Assembly: GCA_043767025.1 (NCBI GenBank)
Contig: JAYUHK010000134.1
Span: 1 to 29,184, forward strand
DNA from: JAYUHK01 sp043767025
GTDB taxonomy: Bacteria > Bacteroidota > Bacteroidia > Chitinophagales > Saprospiraceae
Reading direction: 5' to 3'
DNA length: 29,184 nt
Part shown: positions 1 to 7,293 of the stretch, piece by piece
How positions within the stretch are numbered: position 1 is the first letter of the stretch
How the letters are laid out: each line of letters opens with the position of its first letter
Made by a program: the position numbers and the translations under genes
Notes under the pieces: model-generated
What the model was told of the DNA's origin: nothing
The model's database searches: none
The model's input: only the letters and a program-made list of their open reading frames with translations

Positions 1-899
1 CGCCCGCACTTTTGTTATCGAAAGAGGCAGCTACTTCGTCGCTAAAAGTGTGTTGAAGATTAACGAATCGGGTCGCTGACAAGCCAGAAATTTGTGGCAA
101 ATTCAGATAATATGACGTGTGAGTGGTATCTTGTTTGTAATAAATCTGGACGATAGAAAGGTTTGAAGACAGATTGAAACTTACCAATCCTTCTTTGGGG
201 TCGGACATTTTGAGCGCAAATCCTTTGAATTTTTGCACAAAATTATCGTTGGTCGCCAATGTCATGGAGTCCGAGTTCAATATTTCTGTCCCATAACTAT
301 TGTCCAATCGGATGGTCAAAAAATTTCCAAACGCCAATGTATCGCCTTTCAAGCCAAAAATCGGAACTCTCAATTTTGGTTGTGGGATAAAATTTTCGAT
401 TTTTCCAATCGGAGTAGGGTCGAAAGTAAACGATTTATTGGAGTAATAAGGCACTTGATTGCTCATATCCTGATTGACTCGATAGACCTGAAGCGTCTGC
501 GGATTACTGATATTTCCGTATTGCGAAAGCGAGTCATAAGCTATGCGCAACACTACGGAGTCTATGACAGACTGGCGAAAGTTGGGCGACAAAGAAGAAA
601 GGCGAAACTGGACGAAAGGAGTTGCCTCGACCAAGCCGAAAATCGGATCTTTGAATTTGCCACACAAAAAGCTGCTGAAACTATTGACAGCAGGGTTGGG
701 GTCGAACACTTTGACCGAATCATTGCGGACAGTCGTGGCTTCTATCGAAACCGTATCCGTAAATTTTATTTTGCTTTGGTCTTGCGTAAGTAAGTCAGCC
801 CCGACCAACGAAGGTTTGTTACAAGCTGTAAAAACAACGAAAAGGGTTGCAAAAATCCATGCTCCTGCTACAAAAATACGACTTTGGTGGTATTGCATT
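1..899 (-). CDS. DUF4270 family lipoprotein, 3' end outside window, apparent frameshift in signal peptide
   Basis: Read on the minus strand, a long open frame ends in the lipobox FTAC followed by NKPSLVGADLL, then runs without a stop to the window edge (about 275 residues seen; the family is usually 400-500). The sequence FKDPIFGLVEATPFVQFRLS and the beta-rich character match DUF4270, a Bacteroidota outer-surface lipoprotein family of unknown function that sits beside a short starch-synthase-like gene, as here. The ATG at 899 begins a good signal peptide (MQYHQSRIFVAGAWIFATLF) but is one base out of frame with the body: read literally it stops after 26 codons. Removing one base from the A5 run at 840-844 joins the two into a perfect lipoprotein signal ending LFVVFTAC. 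The only in-frame alternative start seen is a TTG at 853, giving a poor signal with no positive charge. This is either a sequencing error, phase variation or a broken gene. Confidence 0.8.
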
Positions 900-990
900 T
901 TATCTGTTTGAAAAAAAATAGATGATTGTTTGAAAAACGGCTGCAACGACAACGCTCCAGCTCGTTCAGAACGGTCGAGTGTCTAAAAAA

Positions 991-1004
991 TTGTTATCTA
1001 ACAA
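991..1004 (-). terminator. weak hairpin between the GT5 and DUF4270 genes
   Basis: TTGTTATCTAACAA is a 6-bp inverted repeat with a 2-base loop. On the minus strand it is followed by a run of six T, 20-odd bases after the GT5 stop. The stem is all A/T except one pair, so it could only be a weak or attenuating terminator. Chance is possible in this A/T-rich gap. Confidence 0.25.
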
Positions 1005-1027
1005 AAAATTAAGTTTTACGCCGCACC

Positions 1028-1858
1028 TTACTCCGCCGGAGTTTCGTCGGAAGCCAGCAGCTCGTTGTAAAACTTCGTGTAAGCGGACAGCGTAGCGCGC
1101 TCGTGTCCACCACCGATGTCCAAAAACGGTTTTTCGAGGCGCGCAATAGCTTCTCCAACGATGTCGCTCATAGTTTCGCTGCCTCTGATGACTGCGTCCG
1201 CGTAAGTCACGGCTCCCAGATGAGGCAGCACTTCGCCGTTGTGCAAAAAAGCCTGCAAGTCCTCCGCCTTCAAATTATTGATAGAGGCTTTGGTCATAAA
1301 GTCTTCGGGCGAAACGCTTTCTTTGTTGTCATAAACCGAATAAACGACTTTTGAATGTTGGAACAAAGGCTCGGTTTTGTACGCCGTTTTCATATAAAAA
1401 GGCACCAAACTGGTCATCCAACCGTGACAGTGAATGATGTCAGGCGCCCAACCAAATTTTTTGACTGTTTCTATCACGCCCTTGCAGAAGAACGCCATGC
1501 GGTCTGGATTGTCGGGAAAAAGATTGCCTTCTTCGTCTTCAAATGCTGCTTTTCGGCGAAAAAATTCATCGTTGTCCAAAAAATAAACTTGCATCCGAGA
1601 GCCGGGCAGCGAAGCTACTTTAATGATAAGCGGAAAATCATCGTCATCTACGATGATATTCATGCCCGACAATCGGACAACTTCGTGAAGGCGGTGCCGC
1701 CGCTCATTGATAACACCGAAGCGAGGCATCAAAATCCGAAGTTCCATGCCTTGTTCGGAAGCGTATAAAGGCAGTTTGGACGCAAATTCGGCAATCTCCG
1801 ACAGAGCCGTGTAAGGGTCTAAATCTTGCGTTACGATTAACAGTTTTTTCTTTATCAT
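1028..1858 (-). CDS. short glycogen/starch synthase-like protein (GT5 N-terminal domain only)
   Basis: A 276-residue protein resembling the N-terminal half of GT5 glycogen/starch synthases. Features are MIKKKLLIVTQDLDPYTALS at the start, ILMPRFGVINERRHRLHEVV near residue 43, a VYFLDNDEFF segment, and PDIIHCHGWMTSLVPFYMKT near residue 139, the conserved starch-synthase HxHxW region. Full synthases have about 470-500 residues and a second Rossmann domain with ADP-glucose-binding residues; that half is absent and the protein ends in an ordinary helix. Short proteins of this kind are widespread in Bacteroidota beside DUF4270 genes, so it is a family form and not a local truncation. It probably cannot act as a normal processive synthase alone; its role is unknown. 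The DUF4270 gene follows after 128 bp on the same strand, suggesting one transcript. Confidence 0.82.
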   Translation of the reverse strand: MIKKKLLIVTQDLDPYTALSEIAEFASKLPLYASEQGMELRILMPRFGVINERRHRLHEVVRLSGMNIIVDDDDFPLIIKVASLPGSRMQVYFLDNDEFFRRKAAFEDEEGNLFPDNPDRMAFFCKGVIETVKKFGWAPDIIHCHGWMTSLVPFYMKTAYKTEPLFQHSKVVYSVYDNKESVSPEDFMTKASINNLKAEDLQAFLHNGEVLPHLGAVTYADAVIRGSETMSDIVGEAIARLEKPFLDIGGGHERATLSAYTKFYNELLASDETPAE

Positions 1859-1873
1859 TTTACCTTATTCTTT

Positions 1874-1916
1874 GGAATGGGGAAAAAATAAGATACTCTT
1901 ATTTTAGACGCGTTCC
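1874..1916 (+). repeat. intergenic repeat, short form, copy 1
   Basis: The right end is TTATTTTAGACGCGTTCC (1899-1916), identical to copies at 14503 and 29066 (inverted). The left end GGAATGGGGAAAAAATAAG resembles copies at 4885 and 14480. The middle forms an 8-bp hairpin, AAAATAAG / CTTATTTT (1885-1905). It lies in the presumed 5' leader of the GT5 gene, in antisense orientation to it. Confidence 0.7.
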
Positions 1917-1955
1917 TTTTAAGAAAAGAATATTGTTTGTTTTAAAACAATTTTG

Positions 1956-1963
1956 CGAAGGTA
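1956..1963 (-). promoter_or_regulatory. candidate -7 box for the GT5-DUF4270 unit
   Basis: On the minus strand this reads TACCTTCG, one base from the Bacteroidota -7 consensus TAnnTTTG, about 100 bp before the GT5 start. No clear -33 element was found. The leader would contain the intergenic repeat at 1874-1916. Confidence 0.35.
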
Positions 1964-2017
1964 AGTAAAAAAATTAACTCCTTACTCATTTTTTCCAAAT
2001 CACACTTGTTTTATGCG

Positions 2018-2025
2018 TATTTTTG
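2018..2025 (+). promoter_or_regulatory. candidate -7 box upstream of the pterin dehydratase gene
   Basis: TATTTTTG fits TAnnTTTG and lies 95 bp before the ATG at 2121. The -33 region holds only TTTTCC, a poor match to TTTG. The region is A/T-rich, so chance matches are likely. Confidence 0.3.
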
Positions 2026-2120
2026 CAATTATTTTTTATATTTTTAGGGTCAAAGGCAAAAATTTATTCGCCTTTGGACGTAAAAAATGTTATTTTCTTT
2101 CTTCTAAAAAAAATTAAATC

Positions 2121-2363
2121 ATGGTCTGGACAGAACAAAACAACCGCTTGGAAACAACTTTGACGTTTCAAGATTTTACGCAAGCGTGGGCGTGCTTGAC
2201 AGAAATCGCCTTCGCTGCCGAAAAGCAAAATCACCACCCAACGTGGAAAAATTGCTACAACAAAGTAGAAATTTCACTCAACACACACGACGCTGGCGAC
2301 ACCGTTACCGAAAAAGACCACCGTTTGGCACGCACGATTGAGCAAATTTTTAAAAAATATTAA
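2121..2363 (+). CDS. 4a-hydroxytetrahydrobiopterin dehydratase (pterin-4a-carbinolamine dehydratase)
   Basis: An 80-residue protein, slightly shorter than the usual 95-110. It has the family signature AEKQNHHPTWKNCYNKVEI, with the adjacent catalytic histidines at about residues 38-39, and a following THDAGDTVTEKDHRLA segment with the conserved Asp. The enzyme dehydrates 4a-hydroxy-tetrahydropterin formed by aromatic amino acid hydroxylases, in the cytosol. No hydroxylase gene is in the window, so the partner is unknown; members of this family also occur in genomes without one. The gene ends 62 bp before thrA on the same strand and may be read through into the threonine operon. Confidence 0.88.
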   Translation: MVWTEQNNRLETTLTFQDFTQAWACLTEIAFAAEKQNHHPTWKNCYNKVEISLNTHDAGDTVTEKDHRLARTIEQIFKKY

Positions 2364-2425
2364 TTTTTAGGCTCGTTTTTTGCACATTTTTGGAAAAATC
2401 TTTTTCTACGATATTTTAATTTTTT

Positions 2426-4879
2426 ATGATAGTTTTAAAATTTGGCGGCTCGTCGGTCGCTACGCCCGAGCGAATCCAAAGTATTGTCGAAATACTTCGC
2501 ACTTACCAGCAACGCAGCGAACCTTTTACAGTCGTTTTTTCTGCCTTCGGCGGAGCAACCGATTTTTTGATAGCAATGAGCCAACGCGCTGCACGAGGAG
2601 ACGACGGCTATTTGGACGCGTATCACAGTTTTTGTGACCGTCACAATGAGGCAATAAAAAAACTTTTAAATGCCCAAAATCAGCCCTCTGCGCTGGCAGC
2701 ATTGCAAGAAAACCACGAAAGTCTGCACGACCTACTTCATGGGATTCGCCTTTTAGGAGAAGCCTCTGCCCGCACAATGGACTGCGTGTTGAGCTTTGGA
2801 GAGCGAAATGCTGCTTACATTATTGCAGCCGTATTGACTCAAAATGGCATCGCCGCAGCCTATTTGGACGCTCGAAAAGTCGTAAAAACAGATAAAAACT
2901 TCGGCGCAGCCAAAGTAAATTTTGACGAAACGTACAAAAATATAAAAGAATATTACCAATCAAAAACATCTGAAATACAGATAGTTACTGGTTTTATTGC
3001 GGCTACTTCAGAGGGCGACATCACGACCACGCTCGGGCGAGGCGGCTCCGACTATACCGCCGCTATCTTCGCAGCAGGTTTAGATGCCAAAGCCATCGAA
3101 ATCTGGACCGACGTGGACGGAGTGCTGACTGCCGACCCACGAAAAGTAAAGAAGGCTTTTACTATCCCAACCATGACTTTTGCGGAAGCTATGGAAATGT
3201 CACATTTTGGGGCAAAAGTAATTTATCCTCCTACGTTGCAGCCCGCGCTCGCCAAAAATATTCCGCTCTATATCAAAAATACGTTCAATCCTAATTTTGC
3301 GGGAACGTACATCAGCCACCAAAAAAATCCGTCCAATCACGCCGTGCAGGGCATTTCTTCCATCAGCCACATCGCGCTTTTTACGCTTCAAGGAAGCGGA
3401 CTTTTTGGAGTGCCGGGCATCGCGGGAAGGCTTTTTAGCAGTTTGGCGCAGGCGGCGGTCAATATTATTCTCATCACACAAGGCTCGTCCGAACACTCGA
3501 TTACTTTTGCCGTCCAGCCGTCCGAAGCTGAAAGCGCACGCCAAGCGGTCGCCCAAGCCTTTGAGTGGGAGCTGCAAAGTGGCATTATAGAGCCGCTCAT
3601 CATCGAAAACGAAATGTGTGTCCTCGCGATTATTGGAGAAAATATGCGCAATCGACCGGGCGTTTCGGGTTGCTTGTTCCAAGCACTGGGCAACAACGGT
3701 ATCAATATCGGAGCGGTAGCGCAAGGCTCGTCCGAGTTGAATATTTCGGTGGTCGTGAGCAGGACAGACGAAAGCAAAGCTCTGAACGCTATCCATCAAG
3801 CATTTTTCTTGTCCGACACCAAAGAATTGAATCTTTACATCATGGGCGTGGGGCTTATCGGTGGCACTTTGCTGGCGCAAATAGAAAAACAAGCTATTTT
3901 TCTAAAAGAAAAAAGAGCGTTGGAAATAAAAATAATCGGCTTGGCAAACAGTCGAAAAATGATTTTCGACGAAAATGGAATGGATATAAGTAATTGGAAA
4001 GAAAAATTAGCCGCATCGGACGAAATTTCAAATCCACATGATTTTGTGCAAAAAATGAAATCTTTGAACTTACCAAACGCAATTTTTGTAGATAATACTG
4101 CCAGCGACGATGTTTCAAATTTATATACACAGATTTTAGATGCCAGCATTTCTATTTCTACTCCGAACAAAATCGCCACGTCGTCCGCCTACTTGCAGTA
4201 CGAACAGCTCAAACGCACCGCCGAACATCGGAGCGTAAAATTCTACTACGAAACCAACGTCGGCGCAGGACTTCCAGTTATCTCGACGCTCAATGATTTG
4301 ATAAACAGTGGCGACCAAATCCTCAAAATAGAAGGTATTTTGTCGGGGTCGTTGTCTTTTATTTTTAATTCATTCAAAGAAAATACAAAATTTAGCGATA
4401 TTTTGCTCCGTGCCAAAGAGCTTGGACTCACAGAACCCGACCCACGAATAGACCTGAACGGAATAGATGTGCGCAGAAAAATTGTCATTCTCGCTCGCGA
4501 AACAGGTTTGGCGATGGAGCCAAGCGACGTAAAAATTCAAAATATCCTGCCGCCCAACTGCCAAAATGCGAAAACCGTAGCAGATTTTTATACAGAAATC
4601 GAAAAATCAAACGATTACTTTGAGCAACTTCGAGCCAACGCTGCTGCCGACGGAAAAGTATTGCGCATGGTCGCCATGCTCAACGGCGAAAAAGCCAGTA
4701 TCGGACTGCAAGCCGTCGCGTCCGACCACCCATTTTTTATGCTCAACGGCAGCGACAACATGATTGTCTTTACCACCGACCGCTACAAAGAACGCCCTTT
4801 GGTGATTCGCGGACCGGGCGCGGGCGCAGAAGTAACCGCCGCCGGAATATTTGCCGAAATAATTACCATCGGAAAATGA
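2426..4879 (+). CDS. thrA: bifunctional aspartokinase / homoserine dehydrogenase
   Basis: An 817-residue fusion, close to the 820 of E. coli ThrA. Residues 1 to about 300 are the aspartokinase: KFGGSS at 5-10, TTTLGRGGSDYTA at 200-212, and EIWTDVDGVLTADPR ending at 239. Residues 315-465 form two ACT regulatory domains (VNIILITQGSSEHSI and INIGAVAQGSSELNISVV). From 468 the NAD(P)-dependent homoserine dehydrogenase begins with LYIMGVGLIGG (Rossmann glycines), followed by ETNVGAGLPVISTL, EGILSGSLSFIFN and ELGLTEPDPRIDLNGIDVRR. It catalyses the first and third steps from aspartate toward threonine. The ACT domains imply feedback inhibition, probably by threonine. It is the first gene of thrA-thrB-thrC. 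The start at 2426 puts KFGGSS at the normal place. Confidence 0.97.
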   Translation: MIVLKFGGSSVATPERIQSIVEILRTYQQRSEPFTVVFSAFGGATDFLIAMSQRAARGDDGYLDAYHSFCDRHNEAIKKLLNAQNQPSALAALQENHESLHDLLHGIRLLGEASARTMDCVLSFGERNAAYIIAAVLTQNGIAAAYLDARKVVKTDKNFGAAKVNFDETYKNIKEYYQSKTSEIQIVTGFIAATSEGDITTTLGRGGSDYTAAIFAAGLDAKAIEIWTDVDGVLTADPRKVKKAFTIPTMTFAEAMEMSHFGAKVIYPPTLQPALAKNIPLYIKNTFNPNFAGTYISHQKNPSNHAVQGISSISHIALFTLQGSGLFGVPGIAGRLFSSLAQAAVNIILITQGSSEHSITFAVQPSEAESARQAVAQAFEWELQSGIIEPLIIENEMCVLAIIGENMRNRPGVSGCLFQALGNNGINIGAVAQGSSELNISVVVSRTDESKALNAIHQAFFLSDTKELNLYIMGVGLIGGTLLAQIEKQAIFLKEKRALEIKIIGLANSRKMIFDENGMDISNWKEKLAASDEISNPHDFVQKMKSLNLPNAIFVDNTASDDVSNLYTQILDASISISTPNKIATSSAYLQYEQLKRTAEHRSVKFYYETNVGAGLPVISTLNDLINSGDQILKIEGILSGSLSFIFNSFKENTKFSDILLRAKELGLTEPDPRIDLNGIDVRRKIVILARETGLAMEPSDVKIQNILPPNCQNAKTVADFYTEIEKSNDYFEQLRANAAADGKVLRMVAMLNGEKASIGLQAVASDHPFFMLNGSDNMIVFTTDRYKERPLVIRGPGAGAEVTAAGIFAEIITIGK

Positions 4880-4884
4880 TGTTA

Positions 4885-4924
4885 GGAATGAAGAAAAAAT
4901 AAGTAGTTTATTTTAGACGCGTCC
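4885..4924 (+). repeat. intergenic repeat, short form, copy 2, inside the thr operon
   Basis: GGAATGAAGAAAAAATAAG, a five-base bridge, then the right end TTATTTTAGACGCGTCC, which has one T fewer than the exact copies. AAAATAA/TTATTTT can pair as a 7-bp stem. It occupies about half of the 84-bp gap between thrA and thrB, so it is transcribed with the operon. Confidence 0.7.
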
Positions 4925-4963
4925 ATTAGGAAAAAATTAGAAAAAAACGAGGAAAAAATCAAC

Positions 4964-5902
4964 ATGAAGCCAACTGGAATTAAAGTTTTTGCGCCCGCAA
5001 CCGTCGCCAACGTTGCCTGTGGATTTGATATTTTGGGATTCGCACTCCAAAAACCGGGAGACGAAATTATAGCTCGACTGACAGGCGACTCCAAAGGCTT
5101 GCGCATTACCGAAATCACGGGCGCGCAAGGAAAACTGCCTTACGAAGTTGAAAAAAATACGGCGGGCGTTGCAGCGTTGCGATTGCTCGAACACTTGGGC
5201 GAAACAACAATAGGCATCGAACTCGAAATACACAAAAAAATGCCTTTCGGAAGTGGTTTAGGCAGCAGCGCAGCGAGCGCAGTTGCCGCCGTAGTCGTGG
5301 TCAATGAGCTGCTAAAACGCCCGTTGGAGCGACGAGCTTTGCTGCCCTTTGCGGTGCAAGGCGAGCAAATTGCAAGCGGCTCGCTTCATGCCGACAACGT
5401 CGCGCCGTCCTTGCTCGGCGGTATGATTTTTATTCGGAGCAATGCTACTTTGGATATTCACCGAGTGCCAGTGCCGCGCGGTCTGTACGCCGCTGTCATC
5501 TATCCGCGAGTGGAAGTGCTGACCAAAGACGCTCGCAATATGCTCCAACCCAACATCACGCTCCGCCAACATATTGAGCAAAGCGGCAATCTGGGCGGCT
5601 TGTTGTTGGGCTTGTTTCACGGCAATTTGGAACTCATCAAACGCTCTATGCAGGACGTAATTATTGAGCCACAACGCGCGGCGTTGATTCCTCACTTCTA
5701 CGATGTCCAGAAAGTAGCCAACGAAGGCGGCGCGTTGGGTTGCAGTATTTCGGGTGCGGGACCGTCTATTTTCGCGCTTTGCCCCAACAGCTTCGTCGCC
5801 GAAAATGTAGGCTTGGCGATGCAATCTATTTTTACAAAAAATAAAATTAAAAACGAACTTTTTATCTCACCCATCAACCAAGAAGGTGCAATTTTATTAT
5901 GA
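4964..5902 (+). CDS. thrB: homoserine kinase
   Basis: A 312-residue GHMP-family kinase that phosphorylates homoserine to O-phosphohomoserine in the cytosol. The N-terminus KVFAPATVANVACGFDILGF, the ATP-binding loop PFGSGLGSSAASAVAA at residues 94-109, and the C-terminal GHMP motif GCSISGAGPSIFALC near 262-276 are all in place. Length matches the family (about 310). Its TGA overlaps the ATG of thrC by four bases (ATGA at 5899-5902), which suggests translational coupling of kinase and synthase. The first 16 codons follow an A-rich leader and the start gives the canonical N-terminus. Confidence 0.97.
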   Translation: MKPTGIKVFAPATVANVACGFDILGFALQKPGDEIIARLTGDSKGLRITEITGAQGKLPYEVEKNTAGVAALRLLEHLGETTIGIELEIHKKMPFGSGLGSSAASAVAAVVVVNELLKRPLERRALLPFAVQGEQIASGSLHADNVAPSLLGGMIFIRSNATLDIHRVPVPRGLYAAVIYPRVEVLTKDARNMLQPNITLRQHIEQSGNLGGLLLGLFHGNLELIKRSMQDVIIEPQRAALIPHFYDVQKVANEGGALGCSISGAGPSIFALCPNSFVAENVGLAMQSIFTKNKIKNELFISPINQEGAILL

Positions 5903-7197
5903 AATTATACAGTACTAACAATAAAAATCAATTTTTTTCGCTCCGCGAAGCAGTGCTTAAAGGACTTCCAGATGATAACGGCTTGTTTATGCCGTCGCAT
6001 ATTCCCACGCTACCACCTGATTTTTTAGAAAATATAAAAGATTTTTCTTTTCCAGAAATCGCTCTTACGATGGCGCGGACGCTGCTGCAAAACGCCGTCC
6101 CAGATGCCGACTTGGAGAGAATTATTTACGATGCTATCAATTTTTCTGCGCCGCTCGTAGGCTTGGACGAGCATACGAGCGTGTTGGAACTTTTTCACGG
6201 TCCGTCTTTGGCGTTTAAAGATTTTGGCGCGCGGTTCATGGCGCAGCTGATGAGTTATTTCAATCAAAATGCCGACAAAGAATTGGTTATTCTGGTGGCG
6301 ACTTCGGGCGATACGGGCGGCGCAGTAGCGGCAGGTTTTTTTAAAACTTTGGGTATCAAAGTCGTTATTTTGTACCCTTCGGGAAAAGTAACTCCGCTAC
6401 AAGAAAAACAACTCACCACGCTCGGACACAACATCTCTGCGCTCGAAATCAATGGCACCTTCGATGACTGTCAAGCTCTCGTGAAACAAGCTTTTTTGGA
6501 CAATGAATTGACCCAAAAAATTCGTTTGAGTTCCGCCAACTCCATCAATATAGCCCGCCTTATTCCTCAATCTTTTTATTATGCCGAAGGAATCAAGCAA
6601 GCGAAGACGAACTTACCTATTGTTTTTGCTATCCCAAGCGGCAATTTTGGCAATCTGACGGCAGGACTTTTGGCACAAAAAATGGGTATTCCAATTCATC
6701 ATTTTGTGGCTGCTACCAACTCCAACGATGTAGTGCCGCAGTATTTGGCTTCAGGCGAATACCATGCTCGTCCTTCGGTACGCACTATTTCTAACGCTAT
6801 GGACGTGGGCAATCCGTCCAACTTTGCTCGAATGTTGGATTTTTATTGTTCCACGTGGAACAATATGAAAACTCAAATTTCGGGATTTGCTTACGACGAC
6901 GACGCTACGCGGGCAGCGATGAAAGAAGTTTTTGAGCAATATCAATACGTTATGGAGCCGCACGGCGCGGTCGGATATTTGGCTTTGAAAGAATATCAGA
7001 AAAAAAATCCGAATACTTTTGGTATTATTTTAGAAACTGCGCACCCGTCAAAATTCGTAGAAGATGTAGAAGATATTTTGCAACAAAAAATCGAAATCCC
7101 AGAAAGATTGGCTGAATTAGCGCACCGAAAAAAAGAATCGGTGGCAATGGAAACAGATTTTCTTTCCTTCAAAACTTGGCTTTTAGACAACTTCTAA
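5899..7197 (+). CDS. thrC: threonine synthase
   Basis: A 432-residue PLP-dependent synthase that converts O-phosphohomoserine to threonine. The PLP lysine is K107 in HGPSLAFKDFGARFM. The phosphate-binding and SGDTGGAVAAGFF segments follow at about 134-148, IPSGNFGNLTAGLL lies near 246-260, and DVGNPSNFARMLDFY near 301. It ends the thrABC operon with a 4-base overlap with thrB. Codons 317-321 (Cys-Ser-Thr-Trp-Asn) coincide with a perfect parS-like palindrome at 6847-6862. The last codons and stop lie inside a perfect 62-bp palindrome that doubles as the terminator. Confidence 0.97.
   Translation: MKLYSTNNKNQFFSLREAVLKGLPDDNGLFMPSHIPTLPPDFLENIKDFSFPEIALTMARTLLQNAVPDADLERIIYDAINFSAPLVGLDEHTSVLELFHGPSLAFKDFGARFMAQLMSYFNQNADKELVILVATSGDTGGAVAAGFFKTLGIKVVILYPSGKVTPLQEKQLTTLGHNISALEINGTFDDCQALVKQAFLDNELTQKIRLSSANSINIARLIPQSFYYAEGIKQAKTNLPIVFAIPSGNFGNLTAGLLAQKMGIPIHHFVAATNSNDVVPQYLASGEYHARPSVRTISNAMDVGNPSNFARMLDFYCSTWNNMKTQISGFAYDDDATRAAMKEVFEQYQYVMEPHGAVGYLALKEYQKKNPNTFGIILETAHPSKFVEDVEDILQQKIEIPERLAELAHRKKESVAMETDFLSFKTWLLDNF
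6847..6862. promoter_or_regulatory. parS-like site 1 (ParB-binding palindrome) inside thrC
   Basis: TGTTCCACGTGGAACA is a perfect 16-bp palindrome. It equals the bacterial parS core TGTTTCACGTGAAACA except at the symmetric fifth and twelfth positions, which vary among known parS sites. The palindrome extends to ATTGTTCCACGTGGAACAAT (6845-6864). An identical 16-mer lies 363 bp downstream. ParB binding is inferred, not shown. Confidence 0.7.
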
Positions 7198-7248
7198 ACA
7201 AAAAAAGAGTGTTCCACGTGGAACACTCTTTTTTTGTTTAGAAGTTGT
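7187..7248 (+). terminator. perfect 62-bp palindrome, terminator of the thr operon
   Basis: The 31-base arms are exactly complementary with no loop, centred between 7217 and 7218. The core stem GAGTGTTCCAC/GTGGAACACTC is flanked by A7 and T7, so it can act as a rho-independent terminator on either strand. The left arm begins inside the last thrC codons and includes the TAA (7195-7197); the right arm runs to just before the M1 peptidase promoter. The centre is the second parS-like site. Confidence 0.85.
7210..7225. promoter_or_regulatory. parS-like site 2 at the centre of the thrC terminator
   Basis: TGTTCCACGTGGAACA, identical to the site at 6847-6862. It is nested in the larger palindrome 7187-7248, so alone it could be only a terminator stem, but two identical copies within 380 bp in different contexts make a shared protein-binding role more likely. 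Confidence 0.65.
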
Positions 7249-7269
7249 AAATATTGGCAAAAGAAAATG

Positions 7270-7277
7270 TACTTTTG
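7270..7277 (+). promoter_or_regulatory. candidate -7 box of the M1 peptidase gene
   Basis: TACTTTTG fits TAnnTTTG exactly, 17 bp before the ATG at 7294. A GTTG at 7244-7247 is a possible -33 element at a spacing of 22. It lies after the thr terminator and supports the start at 7294 over the in-frame ATG at 7234, which would precede the transcript. Confidence 0.5.
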
Positions 7278-7293
7278 TAAAAATTTATTTGAA

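Noticed and set aside
233..911. Two plus-strand open frames at the window start
   Set aside because: They are antisense to the DUF4270 lipoprotein, whose minus-strand frame has a lipobox and a family-like sequence.
972..1000. Possible sixth copy of the 18-mer repeat (GAACG...GTCTAAAA) downstream of the GT5 gene
   Set aside because: It needs a 7-base insertion and keeps only 13 matching bases; chance cannot be excluded.
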